Translations under genes and position numbers: made by a program
Shown here: piece by piece, positions 1-6,787 of the stretch
Layout: each line of letters opens with the position of its first letter
Numbering within the stretch: the first letter of the stretch is position 1
The notes under the pieces: model-generated
What the model saw: only the letters and a program-made list of their open reading frames with translations
Databases searched by the model: none
Told to the model about the DNA's origin: nothing
DNA from: Hoeflea algicola
GTDB taxonomy: Bacteria; Pseudomonadota; Alphaproteobacteria; Rhizobiales; Rhizobiaceae
Length of the DNA stretch: 64,000 nucleotides
Reading direction: 5' to 3'
NCBI RefSeq assembly: GCF_026619415.1
Contig: NZ_JAOVZR010000001.1
Span: 1,922,001 to 1,986,000, forward strand

Positions 1-807
1 CTTCCACCGCCCACTTCGACAGACATTCAGGTAGCAGCGAAACGAATGGGGTTCGGTAGCATTCGAAATGAGGACGCCAGTTTTCTTGCTTCACAAGACA
101 TGTCCAGGCTATCACTCGCCATGCGCCTTGGCCGGCCAATTGAAGCGGTTGTTGATCGGTTGCAACAGAATCCTCCCATTAAAAAGCAGACCTCTGCGAT
201 CCATGGCCAGACAGAGGGACCAAAACTCGAAGACCTTTCCGGGTACGGAGATGCGAAGTCTTGGGGGCTTGAACTTGCCAAAGACCTCGCGGACCTCCGA
301 GATAGAAAGGTAAGCTGGGAAGATATCGACCGTGGCATCCTTTTGTCCGGCCCGCCTGGCTCTGGCAAAACCTCATTCGCCTCTGCTCTCGCAAGGTCAT
401 GCAATGCTTCCTTGGTGGTCGGCTCTGCTGCCAGCTGGCAGGCAGCCGGTCATCTCGGCGATATGCTCAAGGAGATGAGGAGAGCTTTTTCAGAAGCCGA
501 GAAACACGCGCCAGCAATCTTGTTCATTGATGAATTCGACAGTTTCGGAGACCGCTCTACCGTCGTTGGCGATAATTCTTCATACTCCCGCCAAGTCATC
601 AATGCACTGCTGGAATCGTTGGATGGCATGAAAAAACGTGAAGGTGTCGTGGTGGTGGGAGCGACGAATTTTCCCGAACTCATTGATGCTGCACTTTTGC
701 GTCCGGGAAGACTTGAACGCCATTTTGTCATCGCCATGCCAGACGACCAAACGCGAGATGATATCTTCAAATTTTTTTGGGGAACGAACTCCAGGGTCAG
801 GATTTGA
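1..807 (+). CDS. AAA+ ATPase half of an FtsH-like zinc protease (5' partial, frameshifted)
   Basis: The reading frame is open from base 1, so the true start lies outside the window; an internal ATG is at 46. Numbering from that ATG, it has a Walker A motif GPPGSGKT (102-109), Walker B ILFIDE (158-163), sensor-1 Asn in GATN and an arginine-finger region LLRPGRLER. These are the features of the AAA module of FtsH/M41 proteases, which unfold protein substrates. The frame stops at 805-807, just after a T7 run near 772-778. The missing lid and the protease domain continue in the -1 frame (next entry). No N-terminal membrane segment is visible in the part present. Either the gene lost one base or translation slips; a sequencing error is also possible. 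Confidence 0.75.
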   Translation, partial: LPPPTSTDIQVAAKRMGFGSIRNEDASFLASQDMSRLSLAMRLGRPIEAVVDRLQQNPPIKKQTSAIHGQTEGPKLEDLSGYGDAKSWGLELAKDLADLRDRKVSWEDIDRGILLSGPPGSGKTSFASALARSCNASLVVGSAASWQAAGHLGDMLKEMRRAFSEAEKHAPAILFIDEFDSFGDRSTVVGDNSSYSRQVINALLESLDGMKKREGVVVVGATNFPELIDAALLRPGRLERHFVIAMPDDQTRDDIFKFFWGTNSRVRI

Positions 808-1553
808 GACTGGCAGTGGGCAGGTCGCTGGGATGGTCGGGGGCCGCAATTGAGAACTGTGTACGAGATGCAAGACGCGTCGCCCGACGAGCGCAACGGG
901 AAATGAAGATCACGGACATCCTGGCCGCAATGCCCAATCGAATTGCTATTCCTCCTGAAATGCTCAAGTCCACTGCAGTCCACGAGATGGGCCATGCCAT
1001 TATGGGCGTCTTGGCTGAGGCCGATCGCCTCTTGTACGTCTCTATCCAAGAGAGCTACGCCGATATCAATGGAGCACAAATGCTCGGTAGCGCCGTTTAC
1101 GAAGTAGGACCGATTGCCCGCAAGACCTCGACGTATTTCGAGAACAGGATCGCCATTTTGTTGGCTGGGGTGGCTGCCGAACGTATCGTATACGGTGATC
1201 ATTCTGATGGGGCCGGTGGTCATCAGTCAGCCGACCTCAATTTGGCAACGGACCTCGCGACGATGATGGAAGTCAAATGGGGGTTTGGGCAGAGCCTTAT
1301 CTCGGTAGCCGCGGATCATCCTGATCATCTCGAAGTCATGCGATCCCGACAGCCACTATTGACGAAGCATGTTGAGACCACGTTGCGCACCCAAATGGAT
1401 CGAGCGTCCAGAATGCTCGAGCAGAACCGCGATGTCTTGGAATTCCTGGCGGAGCAATTGATCTTGCGCGGACGGCTGGAAGCGAGGGAAATCGAGGAAG
1501 CAGTATTGTCAAATCGGCAGACCAACATGACGTCAAAGGCGAAGGCTGGATAA
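777..1553 (+). CDS. Zinc-metalloprotease half of the FtsH-like protein (-1 frame)
   Basis: This frame continues the upstream ATPase. It starts with the end of the AAA lid (GWSGAAIENCVRDARR) and then an M41-like peptidase domain with the zinc motif HEMGH (residues 69-73 from the TTG at 777) and a downstream SADLNLATDLA segment that fits the third zinc ligand region of FtsH. No convincing ribosome-binding site precedes 777, so independent translation is unlikely. The intact gene would need a -1 shift in the TTTTTTTGGGG tract. Substrate unknown. FtsH-like proteins without a membrane anchor occur in accessory regions of rhizobia; the island context fits that. Confidence 0.7.
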   Translation: MGNELQGQDLRLAVGRSLGWSGAAIENCVRDARRVARRAQREMKITDILAAMPNRIAIPPEMLKSTAVHEMGHAIMGVLAEADRLLYVSIQESYADINGAQMLGSAVYEVGPIARKTSTYFENRIAILLAGVAAERIVYGDHSDGAGGHQSADLNLATDLATMMEVKWGFGQSLISVAADHPDHLEVMRSRQPLLTKHVETTLRTQMDRASRMLEQNRDVLEFLAEQLILRGRLEAREIEEAVLSNRQTNMTSKAKAG

Positions 1554-1958
1554 CGTATCCAGTCGAATGAAGTCTGAGCGCGGATACCAGTACGCCAAGA
1601 CCCCAAGTCTTGTATTGTTCGGCTTCGAAATTTGGGCGCGACTATCGGTGGACTTCCAGAGAATTCGACTATCGGCCTTCTCCACAGGACGGATAGCGAT
1701 CACAAAATCACAAAATTAAGTCGGACGGTTTCCGGCGAAATACAAACAATACAGCCTCTGGTAGGCGAAAAAATAATTCAAAAATATGCAAAAAAGTGGG
1801 CCGATCACGTAACCGTGGTCGGCCCACTGCCGTTTTGGCATGATTTTTCGTCATCATGAACCATATCCGCCCAACGAAAAATCGACTTCCCAGATCGACA
1901 CCCAGTTCAGACGTAGATGGCGTAGAGTTCACACGTTCGTGGCGCGCTACAAAGTGTT
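1554..1958. other. Intergenic stretch left of the transposon
   Basis: I see no gene here. It contains a perfect 14-bp hairpin (1796-1827) and a 10-bp inverted repeat (arms near 1842-1851 and 1874-1883). It ends in GTGTT (1954-1958), the left copy of the target duplication of the element starting at 1959. Before that insertion this sequence lay directly downstream of the tRNA now at 6338-6414. Confidence 0.6.
1796..1827. other. Strong 14-bp hairpin
   Basis: Arms 1796-1809 and 1814-1827 pair completely (one T-G wobble) around the tetraloop TAAC. A-rich sequence lies on the left and no T-run follows on the + strand, so on the - strand (T-rich after the stem) it could act as a terminator. No - strand gene reads into it, and its role is unknown. 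Confidence 0.5.
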
Positions 1959-2094
1959 TGAGCGTCGTCACAACAGGGCGGATTCAGATTCGTTGATTTC
2001 ATTGAATAATTGAGGCGTTGCCTTATTTAGTTCCCGGACTCGTCGTCACATAAGTCCGGACTCAAGGCCCTCATTCTCAGACAAGTCCGGACTC
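1959..2094. repeat. Left end of the Tn7-like element: four 21-bp sites
   Basis: Sites are at 1965-1985, about 2021-2041, 2043-2063 and about 2074-2094. The second to fourth share the core GTCCGGACTC or a close variant (first base TTCCCGGACTC in the second), and the first and third share TCGTCACA. Spacing is loose, unlike the compact right end. They are probably transposase (TnsB-type) binding sites. Confidence 0.75.
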
Positions 2095-2187
2095 TTGAAT
2101 TTCGACGCTTTTTCTCGGTAGCGGACCTTCGTAACGGTCTTTTGGTTAAACTGCGATAGGAAGCTCCATCGTTATCGAGGAGCTTCC

Positions 2188-2835
2188 ATGAAGTCTATAT
2201 TACTACTAAAGCCACTCCCATTGAATGAACCGCCAACTCAAGCCTCATCTCCAGAATTGGAAGACGCTAGCGATAGCGCGAAGGCAAAGTCAGTTATGTC
2301 TCACCTAGAGAGAAATATCGACGGCATCACAGTTTCTGTTGGGAGCGAAAGGGGTAGGCATCAGCTTGCCGTTCGAGGATCAATAGATGCAAACGTCGAC
2401 CTCATTTTTCAAGAGAACACAGCCGACATTGGACGCGCGCATGTTGATCCAGCTTTCCGAGGACAAGGAAGATGTCGGTGTTTTACACAACAGCTTCATC
2501 ACGCAGTACGGAAAATTGGTTTTGAAAAAATGACCCTCAAAGCGGTGAGCGAGGGTCGCGTTGCATGGGCAACACTCGGCTTCAGGCCGACCCCTTTCGC
2601 ATGGCACTTGAGAAAAGCAAGATTTGACGAGGGCTTTTCCGAATTTAGAAATCGGTATTCTACCGACACCGCGGAGCTTATCGATGGAATGATCTCGGAA
2701 AATGATGTAAACGTATTTCCTGTTCTAGCAAATGTAAATCGCAATAGAGAAAGCAGTTTGCAATACAAGGAGATTTCTGCAACTATATTATGTAGTTTAC
2801 AAGATTGGGGTAATTACCCACCCCCGAATTCGTGA
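2188..2835 (+). pseudogene. GNAT-like N-acetyltransferase, 3' end displaced by IS66
   Basis: A 215-residue frame with a GNAT core: DIGRAHVDPAFRGQGR (the acetyl-CoA binding R-x-x-G-x-G/A motif, around residues 80-95), then an amphipathic helix and a WATLGFRPT segment. The last codons (after 2809) read into the IS66 end. Joining 2809 to 4193, which removes the IS and one AGATTGGG copy, restores an uninterrupted frame ending at 4254, for an original protein of 227 residues. The present product loses about 20 C-terminal residues and gains a short IS-encoded tail, so it may still fold. Upstream (2161-2187) is an A/G-rich leader with a GAGGAGCT ribosome-binding site. It is cargo of the Tn7-like element; substrate unknown. 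Confidence 0.65.
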
Positions 2836-4184
2836 TTTCCGGTTCTTCTACCGGCCTATGCCAGGACGGATGCGATGACCTGGAAGGGGTTTGCGCCTTT
2901 GAGGCGGGCGGTGTCGATGGTCGTGCGTACATCCGCCTCGGCTTGGGCGGCCCACATGGCGCGATATCCGTTTGTCACCTTTCGCTGAATGACCCATGGA
3001 CGGAGCTTTCGCTCAGATGTGTTGTTGGTGACATCGACTTCTCCGGGATAGTCGCAAAACGTCAGCAGCTGATCGCGGGCCCGCCCGATCTTGGCCTGGA
3101 GCTTTTGGGCCAGGTCGCACGAAGTCGGGGCGCATAGAAGCCCGGCAAGCTGTTTATCGAATTTGCGCTTCTTGCTTGCGACGGTAGACGCAGCGAATGT
3201 GCTTATGGCTCTGGCGAAATCAAACACACGGCCAAACCAAAGCTGGAAGCGAAGAGGGAGATCATCCTCGCCATGTTCCAGCGCAAAGGCTGTATCACGC
3301 GCCAAATGTGCAAGGCAGGTTTGATGTCGATGGCCGTGAGATTGCTGGGCTGAATACCGATCAGATATCCATACCTCGGGGACATGGCCGCCCATGGTCT
3401 CGTGAACGACCCGTGCTGCACGGGAGTAATCGGGCTGGTGGACAACAGCATCCTTGCAATGAAAAACCCAGTGTTGGGCATTTGTGCCCTCGATACGCAC
3501 ACCGGTTTCGTCGCTGGCGACAACGCGGGCGGCTCGAAGGCTGGCCTTGGCGGCCTGTGCTGTGGCCTGGAAGCTCGGACGGGAGCGGGAAAACATGTTC
3601 ATGATCGCGCCCTCGCTCACATTAAGGCCGAAGATATCCATGAACACACCGCTCAGGCGTTCGTAAGACAATGCATGGAAACTCTTGAGGTAGATCGCCA
3701 GCGCGTGAATGCCTGGCCCGAACGGCGTTGCGGTTGCCACGGCAGGTGCGGTGGCTTTTGTTGTCGTGCCGCATTGCGGGCAATGACAGGAAAAACGCCG
3801 ATGCCGGGTGACATGAGGACGGATCGCAGGAATATCGATCTCGTCATAGGCCCCGGCCAGCACCATCGTATCATCACCGGAAAACGCATGGCCGCATCTC
3901 TTGCAGGCGGTCGGTTCATGATCGCGAAACATGTCGGCAAAATCCGCCAGCACCCTATTGTGGGGTTCATGCCCGGGCTTGGCTCCACCCGGTCGTGAGT
4001 TGACGCGTTTCTCTTTCTTGTCCGTCGAGGGCGGCTTGGAAGACGTCCGAGAATCCTTGGAAGGCCGTTGGAGCCGAAGCACCATCTCGATCAATTCGTC
4101 CTTGCTCAGCTGCTGCAAATCAGTCCGATCCATATCATCATGGATTCAGACATTGTGGTGCATGGCAAGGGGGTGGGTAATTAC
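2810..4184 (-). mobile_element. IS66-family insertion sequence (single-ORF type)
   Basis: Perfect 16-bp terminal inverted repeats GTAATTACCCACCCCC lie at 2810-2825 and 4169-4184. An 8-bp target duplication AGATTGGG is at 2802-2809 and 4185-4192. Terminal GTAA and an 8-bp duplication are typical of IS66. Only the tnpC-type transposase is present, with no tnpA/tnpB, as in the ISBst12 subgroup. Both ends and the transposase are intact, so the insertion looks recent. Confidence 0.9.
2856..4133 (-). CDS. IS66-family transposase (TnpC type)
   Basis: 425 residues, full length for the short IS66 group. The N-terminal part has a coiled-coil-like leader (MDRTDLQQLSKDELIEMVLRL), then a zinc-finger-like region (CKRCGHAF, CHCPQCGTT) and the DDE core: SDETGVRI for the first Asp, the WISDRYSAQQSH block, and the C-terminal NNTSERKLRPWVIQRK block carrying the Glu. 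It catalyses cut-and-paste transposition of the surrounding element. The start ATG at 4133 lies 51 bp inside the right terminal repeat. Confidence 0.92.
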   Translation of the reverse strand: MDRTDLQQLSKDELIEMVLRLQRPSKDSRTSSKPPSTDKKEKRVNSRPGGAKPGHEPHNRVLADFADMFRDHEPTACKRCGHAFSGDDTMVLAGAYDEIDIPAIRPHVTRHRRFSCHCPQCGTTTKATAPAVATATPFGPGIHALAIYLKSFHALSYERLSGVFMDIFGLNVSEGAIMNMFSRSRPSFQATAQAAKASLRAARVVASDETGVRIEGTNAQHWVFHCKDAVVHQPDYSRAARVVHETMGGHVPEVWISDRYSAQQSHGHRHQTCLAHLARDTAFALEHGEDDLPLRFQLWFGRVFDFARAISTFAASTVASKKRKFDKQLAGLLCAPTSCDLAQKLQAKIGRARDQLLTFCDYPGEVDVTNNTSERKLRPWVIQRKVTNGYRAMWAAQAEADVRTTIDTARLKGANPFQVIASVLA

Positions 4185-4192
4185 AGATTGGG

Positions 4193-4254
4193 ATGGGGAG
4201 TTTAAAGTCGGAGATGAAAGATACATTCAGTATTTGGACAGAAAAAGTACCTGA
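4193..4254 (+). pseudogene. Detached 3' end of the GNAT-like gene
   Basis: These 62 bases encode the original C-terminus, DGEFKVGDERYIQYLDRKST, in frame with 2188-2809 once the IS66 copy is removed. They end at the TGA at 4252-4254. They have no start of their own and overlap the next gene. Confidence 0.65.
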
Positions 4255-4453
4255 TGGTTATATCGATGGTGCGGTAGACATTTTGGAAGAACTGGAAGCC
4301 AACCCAGGAAAGTTCGACTACGATATTATGAGGGCTGGCTATCTGGCAGATGGATATCCACCAGAAAAGGTCGAGCAAATTCTTAGAGCAATTGGCTATG
4401 AAGGTGATGAACAGAGCCAAGGCGCGTGCTGTGCAGAGGACGCTGTTCTCTGA
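4214..4453 (+). CDS. Small acidic protein of unknown function (transposon cargo)
   Basis: A frame of about 79 residues from the ATG at 4214 (an earlier in-frame ATG at 4193 exists only because of the IS66 junction). In the uninterrupted element it would overlap the 3' end of the GNAT-like gene by about 40 bp, so the two were probably co-transcribed. The protein is acidic, with a helical middle (DGAVDILEELEANPGKF) and a Cys pair near the end (GACCAEDAVL). It stops 26 bp before the IS256 end, so it is intact. I do not recognise a family. Tight linkage to an acetyltransferase suggests a partner or immunity role, but this is only context. Confidence 0.5.
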   Translation: MKDTFSIWTEKVPDGYIDGAVDILEELEANPGKFDYDIMRAGYLADGYPPEKVEQILRAIGYEGDEQSQGACCAEDAVL

Positions 4454-4479
4454 GGCTACGACTAATTTCCTTCCCACAT

Positions 4480-5812
4480 GGGAGTGTCATGAACTCTGTG
4501 TATCTGGCCCGGCCCATGCGGGTTTCAGATATGGTCACGCATTGAAGCGCTCGTCGAACATGATAGCGAATTGATTGCGGGCAGCAAACCATTCGCGGAC
4601 ATTTCTGCCGCCTTTCTCAAAGTTGCGGATGGCCAGATAGATCAGTTTTGTGGCGGCTTCTTCGGTCGGGAATGATCCGCGCGTCTTGATTGATTTGCGG
4701 ATCACGCGGTTCAGGCTTTCGATGGCATTCGTTGTATAAATGATCTTGCGGATCGCCGGATCGAAGGCGAAGAACGGGATCACTTCGGCCCAGGCCCTCC
4801 GCCAGGCCGGGGCTATGGAAGCGTATTTTCCGGCCCATTTCCCCTCGAACGCGTCCAACTCGGCCGCCGCTTGGTCGGCGGTCGCAGCGCTGTAAATCCG
4901 GCGCAGATCAACGGCCACGATCTTGCGGTCCTTCCAACTGCAAAAGTTCAGGGAATGGCGCACCAAATGCACGATGCAGGTCTGCACCGTAGCTTCCGGA
5001 AAGGCTGCGGTAATAGCCTCAGGAAAGCCCTTGAGCCCGTCCACAACAGCGATCAGAATGTCCTGCACACCCCGGTTTTTCAGTTCGGTCATCACCGACA
5101 GCCAAAACTTGGCCCCTTCATTGTCAGCGATCCACAGGCCCAACACCTCACGCACACCGTCGCGTGAGACGCCCAGGGCTACGTAGACGGCTTTGTTCTT
5201 GACCATACGGCTATCAGCGTCACGGATTTTGACCCGCAGTGCGTCGAAGATGACGATGGGATACATCCGCTCCAGCGCCCGTAATTGCCATTCCCGAACC
5301 TCGTTCAGCACGGCGTCGGTCACGCGGCTAATCAGGTCGGGCGAGACCTGCAGGCCATAGACATCTTCGAGATGGGCGCGGATGTCTCGCACCGTCAGCC
5401 CCGCCGCGTAGAGACCAATGATCTTCTCATCCATCCCGTCGATCCGGGTCTGGCCCTTCTTCACCAGCTCCGGCTTGAAACTGCCATCCCGGTCGCGCGG
5501 CACCGCAATTGGCACTTCGCCGTCTTGGCTCATCAGGCGCTTGCTGGATGTGCCGTTGCGCCGGTTGGACTGGTCCGGCGGCGCGTCCTTGCCCTCTTCA
5601 TAGCCCAGATGCGCCGTCAGCTCGGCACCCAGCATCCGCTCCATGAGCTTAATCTTGAGCTCTTTCATCAGCCCGGCATCGCCAAGCAAATCTTCAGGCC
5701 GCTCGCAGCCCTTCAAAAGTTCGTCCTGCAGTTCCTTGGAAATAGTCATCGTCCTTGCTCCTCTCAGGAAGCATGGACCAAAGCGCAGTTACACAGAAGA
5801 CCGGACACTCTC
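4480..5812 (-). mobile_element. IS256-family insertion sequence
   Basis: Imperfect terminal repeats of about 26 bp (left GGGAGTGTC...CTCTGTGTATCTG, right GAGAGTGTC...CTGTGTAACTG read inward) bound 1333 bp. An 8-bp target duplication TCCCACAT is at 4472-4479 and 5813-5820. It encodes one intact transposase. It landed between the small acidic gene and the convergent gene at 5837-6214, and neither coding frame is broken. Confidence 0.9.
4535..5749 (-). CDS. IS256-family transposase (Mutator type)
   Basis: 404 residues, normal length for the family. The DDE catalytic core is visible: Asp in VIFDALRVKIRD, Asp in AVVDGLKGFPEAI and Glu in TTNAIESLNRVIRKS, with the Mutator signature QTCIVHLVRHSLNF between them. 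The N-terminus (KELQDELLKG...HLGYEEG) is the usual DNA-binding part. It copies out the element through a circular intermediate. The ribosome-binding site GGAG lies just upstream of the ATG at 5749. Confidence 0.95.
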   Translation of the reverse strand: MTISKELQDELLKGCERPEDLLGDAGLMKELKIKLMERMLGAELTAHLGYEEGKDAPPDQSNRRNGTSSKRLMSQDGEVPIAVPRDRDGSFKPELVKKGQTRIDGMDEKIIGLYAAGLTVRDIRAHLEDVYGLQVSPDLISRVTDAVLNEVREWQLRALERMYPIVIFDALRVKIRDADSRMVKNKAVYVALGVSRDGVREVLGLWIADNEGAKFWLSVMTELKNRGVQDILIAVVDGLKGFPEAITAAFPEATVQTCIVHLVRHSLNFCSWKDRKIVAVDLRRIYSAATADQAAAELDAFEGKWAGKYASIAPAWRRAWAEVIPFFAFDPAIRKIIYTTNAIESLNRVIRKSIKTRGSFPTEEAATKLIYLAIRNFEKGGRNVREWFAARNQFAIMFDERFNA

Positions 5813-5836
5813 TCCCACATCCGACGGCGGCACCTG

Positions 5837-6214
5837 TTACCTAAAGAAACGATAGATTTCCACTAGGGCATCAATTGTCCCGCGAAGCCCTTCAGCTTCC
5901 ATTGCTACAATGGACAACCTCCACCCATCCCCATCGGCCGACCGCTTCCAGTCCATGAACCCGAGCGCCTCTCTGATTTCCATTTCACTCCGCTGAAACA
6001 CCTCCCATCGCCGCGTCGTCTTCGCTGGATGAAGGTCGAATCCGAGCGAAATCATTTGGGCCGCTTTGTCTACGACGACATCGACTGCGACCTTAGCAAT
6101 GGCTGTTTTGATCTTTAGCGCGACCTCAGGGGCTTTCTCGGGGATCGCAAACAGCAGACAACGCATGTTGGCCAGGGATGGCGGCACTTCGCGAGCCAGA
6201 ACTCGACATGCCAA
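5837..6214 (-). CDS. Uncharacterised protein, transposon cargo
   Basis: Up to 125 residues from a TTG at 6214; an in-frame stop lies four codons upstream, and an internal ATG at 6166 (MRCLLFAIPEKAPE) is the more natural start, giving 109 residues. The sequence is mixed alpha/beta with a conserved-looking middle (KTTRRWEVFQRSEMEIREAL) and no membrane segment. It faces the other two cargo genes across the IS256 copy. It may be the C-terminal part of a larger protein cut when the transposon formed, because the frame opens only about 50 bp inside the right-end binding sites. I do not recognise a family. Confidence 0.45.
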   Translation of the reverse strand: MACRVLAREVPPSLANMRCLLFAIPEKAPEVALKIKTAIAKVAVDVVVDKAAQMISLGFDLHPAKTTRRWEVFQRSEMEIREALGFMDWKRSADGDGWRLSIVAMEAEGLRGTIDALVEIYRFFR

Positions 6215-6263
6215 CGCCTCGGCCTAGCTTCCGACGCTCTTAAAATTGAATGTCTTCTTCGCC

Positions 6264-6333
6264 GAATCCACACTTATGTGACGATGAATCCAGACTTATG
6301 CCATCAGAATCCGCCCTGTTGTGACGATGAACA
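6264..6333. repeat. Right end of the Tn7-like element: three contiguous 21-bp sites
   Basis: Sites on the - strand are at 6264-6284, 6286-6306 and 6307-6327, nearly head to tail, followed by the terminal TGTTCA (6328-6333 reversed). The cores are AAGTGTGGATTC, AAGTCTGGATTC and CAGGGCGGATTC. Tight packing here against loose spacing at the left end mirrors the asymmetry of Tn7 ends. Confidence 0.75.
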
Positions 6334-6337
6334 GTGT

Positions 6338-6414
6338 TGGTAGGCCCGGAGGGACTCGAACCCCCAACCAATCCGTTATGAGCGGACGGCTCTAACCAGT
6401 TGAGCTACAGGCCC
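6338..6414 (-). tRNA. tRNA with CAU anticodon, probably tRNA-Ile2
   Basis: 77 nt with an encoded CCA. Reading the - strand: acceptor GGGCCTG, D arm GCTC...GAGC, anticodon stem GTCCG/CGGAT with loop CTCATAA (anticodon CAT), T arm GGGGG TTCGAGT CCCTC, discriminator A. The G-rich acceptor differs from the elongator tRNA-Met I know from alphaproteobacteria (GGCGGAG...), so the minor isoleucine tRNA, whose CAU is modified to lysidine-AU, is more likely. An initiator tRNA is unlikely because the first position is G paired to U. The Tn7-like element ends four bases past its 3' end. Confidence 0.9.
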
Positions 6415-6787
6415 GGATCGCGAAGGTGACGCGCCAGATTAATCGCCCCGACCAGTCGAGCATGACGCCTGATGGCCGGGCCGGACACGCCGTCCGGACA
6501 GCAGCCATTTAGCCCAATTCGTCCGCCTTCACAAGCCGTTGGCTGCGCGCAACCCACAGCTAGGTGGCGGAAACGTCCGTGCCCGCAGGATCAGGCATCT
6601 GGCAGCATCCGGCAGATACGCGACCAAGGCCAGCCCCGCACCGGGCTGTGGCCATCAGGGCTGCCTCAGGCTATTAAGCGTGCGGTGCTGTTTGGCGCGC
6701 TTGTCGGTGCCGGCACTGCCGCATTGCCTCCACAATCGCGCCAGATAAGGTGCTGTCGGGACGTTTGACACAACATCGGAGATATTC
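6415..6787. other. Intergenic stretch between the tRNA and the SIMPL gene
   Basis: No convincing gene. It should hold the tRNA promoter (reading left) and the promoter of the SIMPL-domain gene (reading right), whose ribosome-binding site CGGAG is at 6777-6781. The frames that cross it have no recognisable content. Confidence 0.5.

Larger units (their letters stand above)
1959..6333. mobile_element. Non-autonomous Tn7-like transposon, with IS66 and IS256 nested inside
   Basis: Both ends start with TG, followed after four variable bases by an identical 21-bp sequence in inverted orientation (1965-1985 and 6307-6327). A 5-bp direct repeat GTGTT flanks the element (1954-1958 and 6334-6338). Each end carries several copies of a 21-bp site related to TCGTCACATAAGTCYGGAYT. 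TG ends, a 5-bp duplication and multiple internal transposase sites are the hallmarks of the Tn7/Tn5053/Mu group. No tnsA, tnsB, tnsC or tniQ gene is inside, so it must have moved with proteins encoded elsewhere. Without the two IS elements it is about 1.65 kb with three cargo genes. The right end sits four bases from the CCA of a tRNA gene. The family assignment is inference. Confidence 0.8.

Noticed and set aside
772..782. Classical -1 slippery heptamer in the protease gene
   Set aside because: The zero-frame codons are AAA TTT TTT TGG, so P-site re-pairing after a -1 slip would be ATT, not TTT; programmed shifting is possible but not supported by the motif itself.
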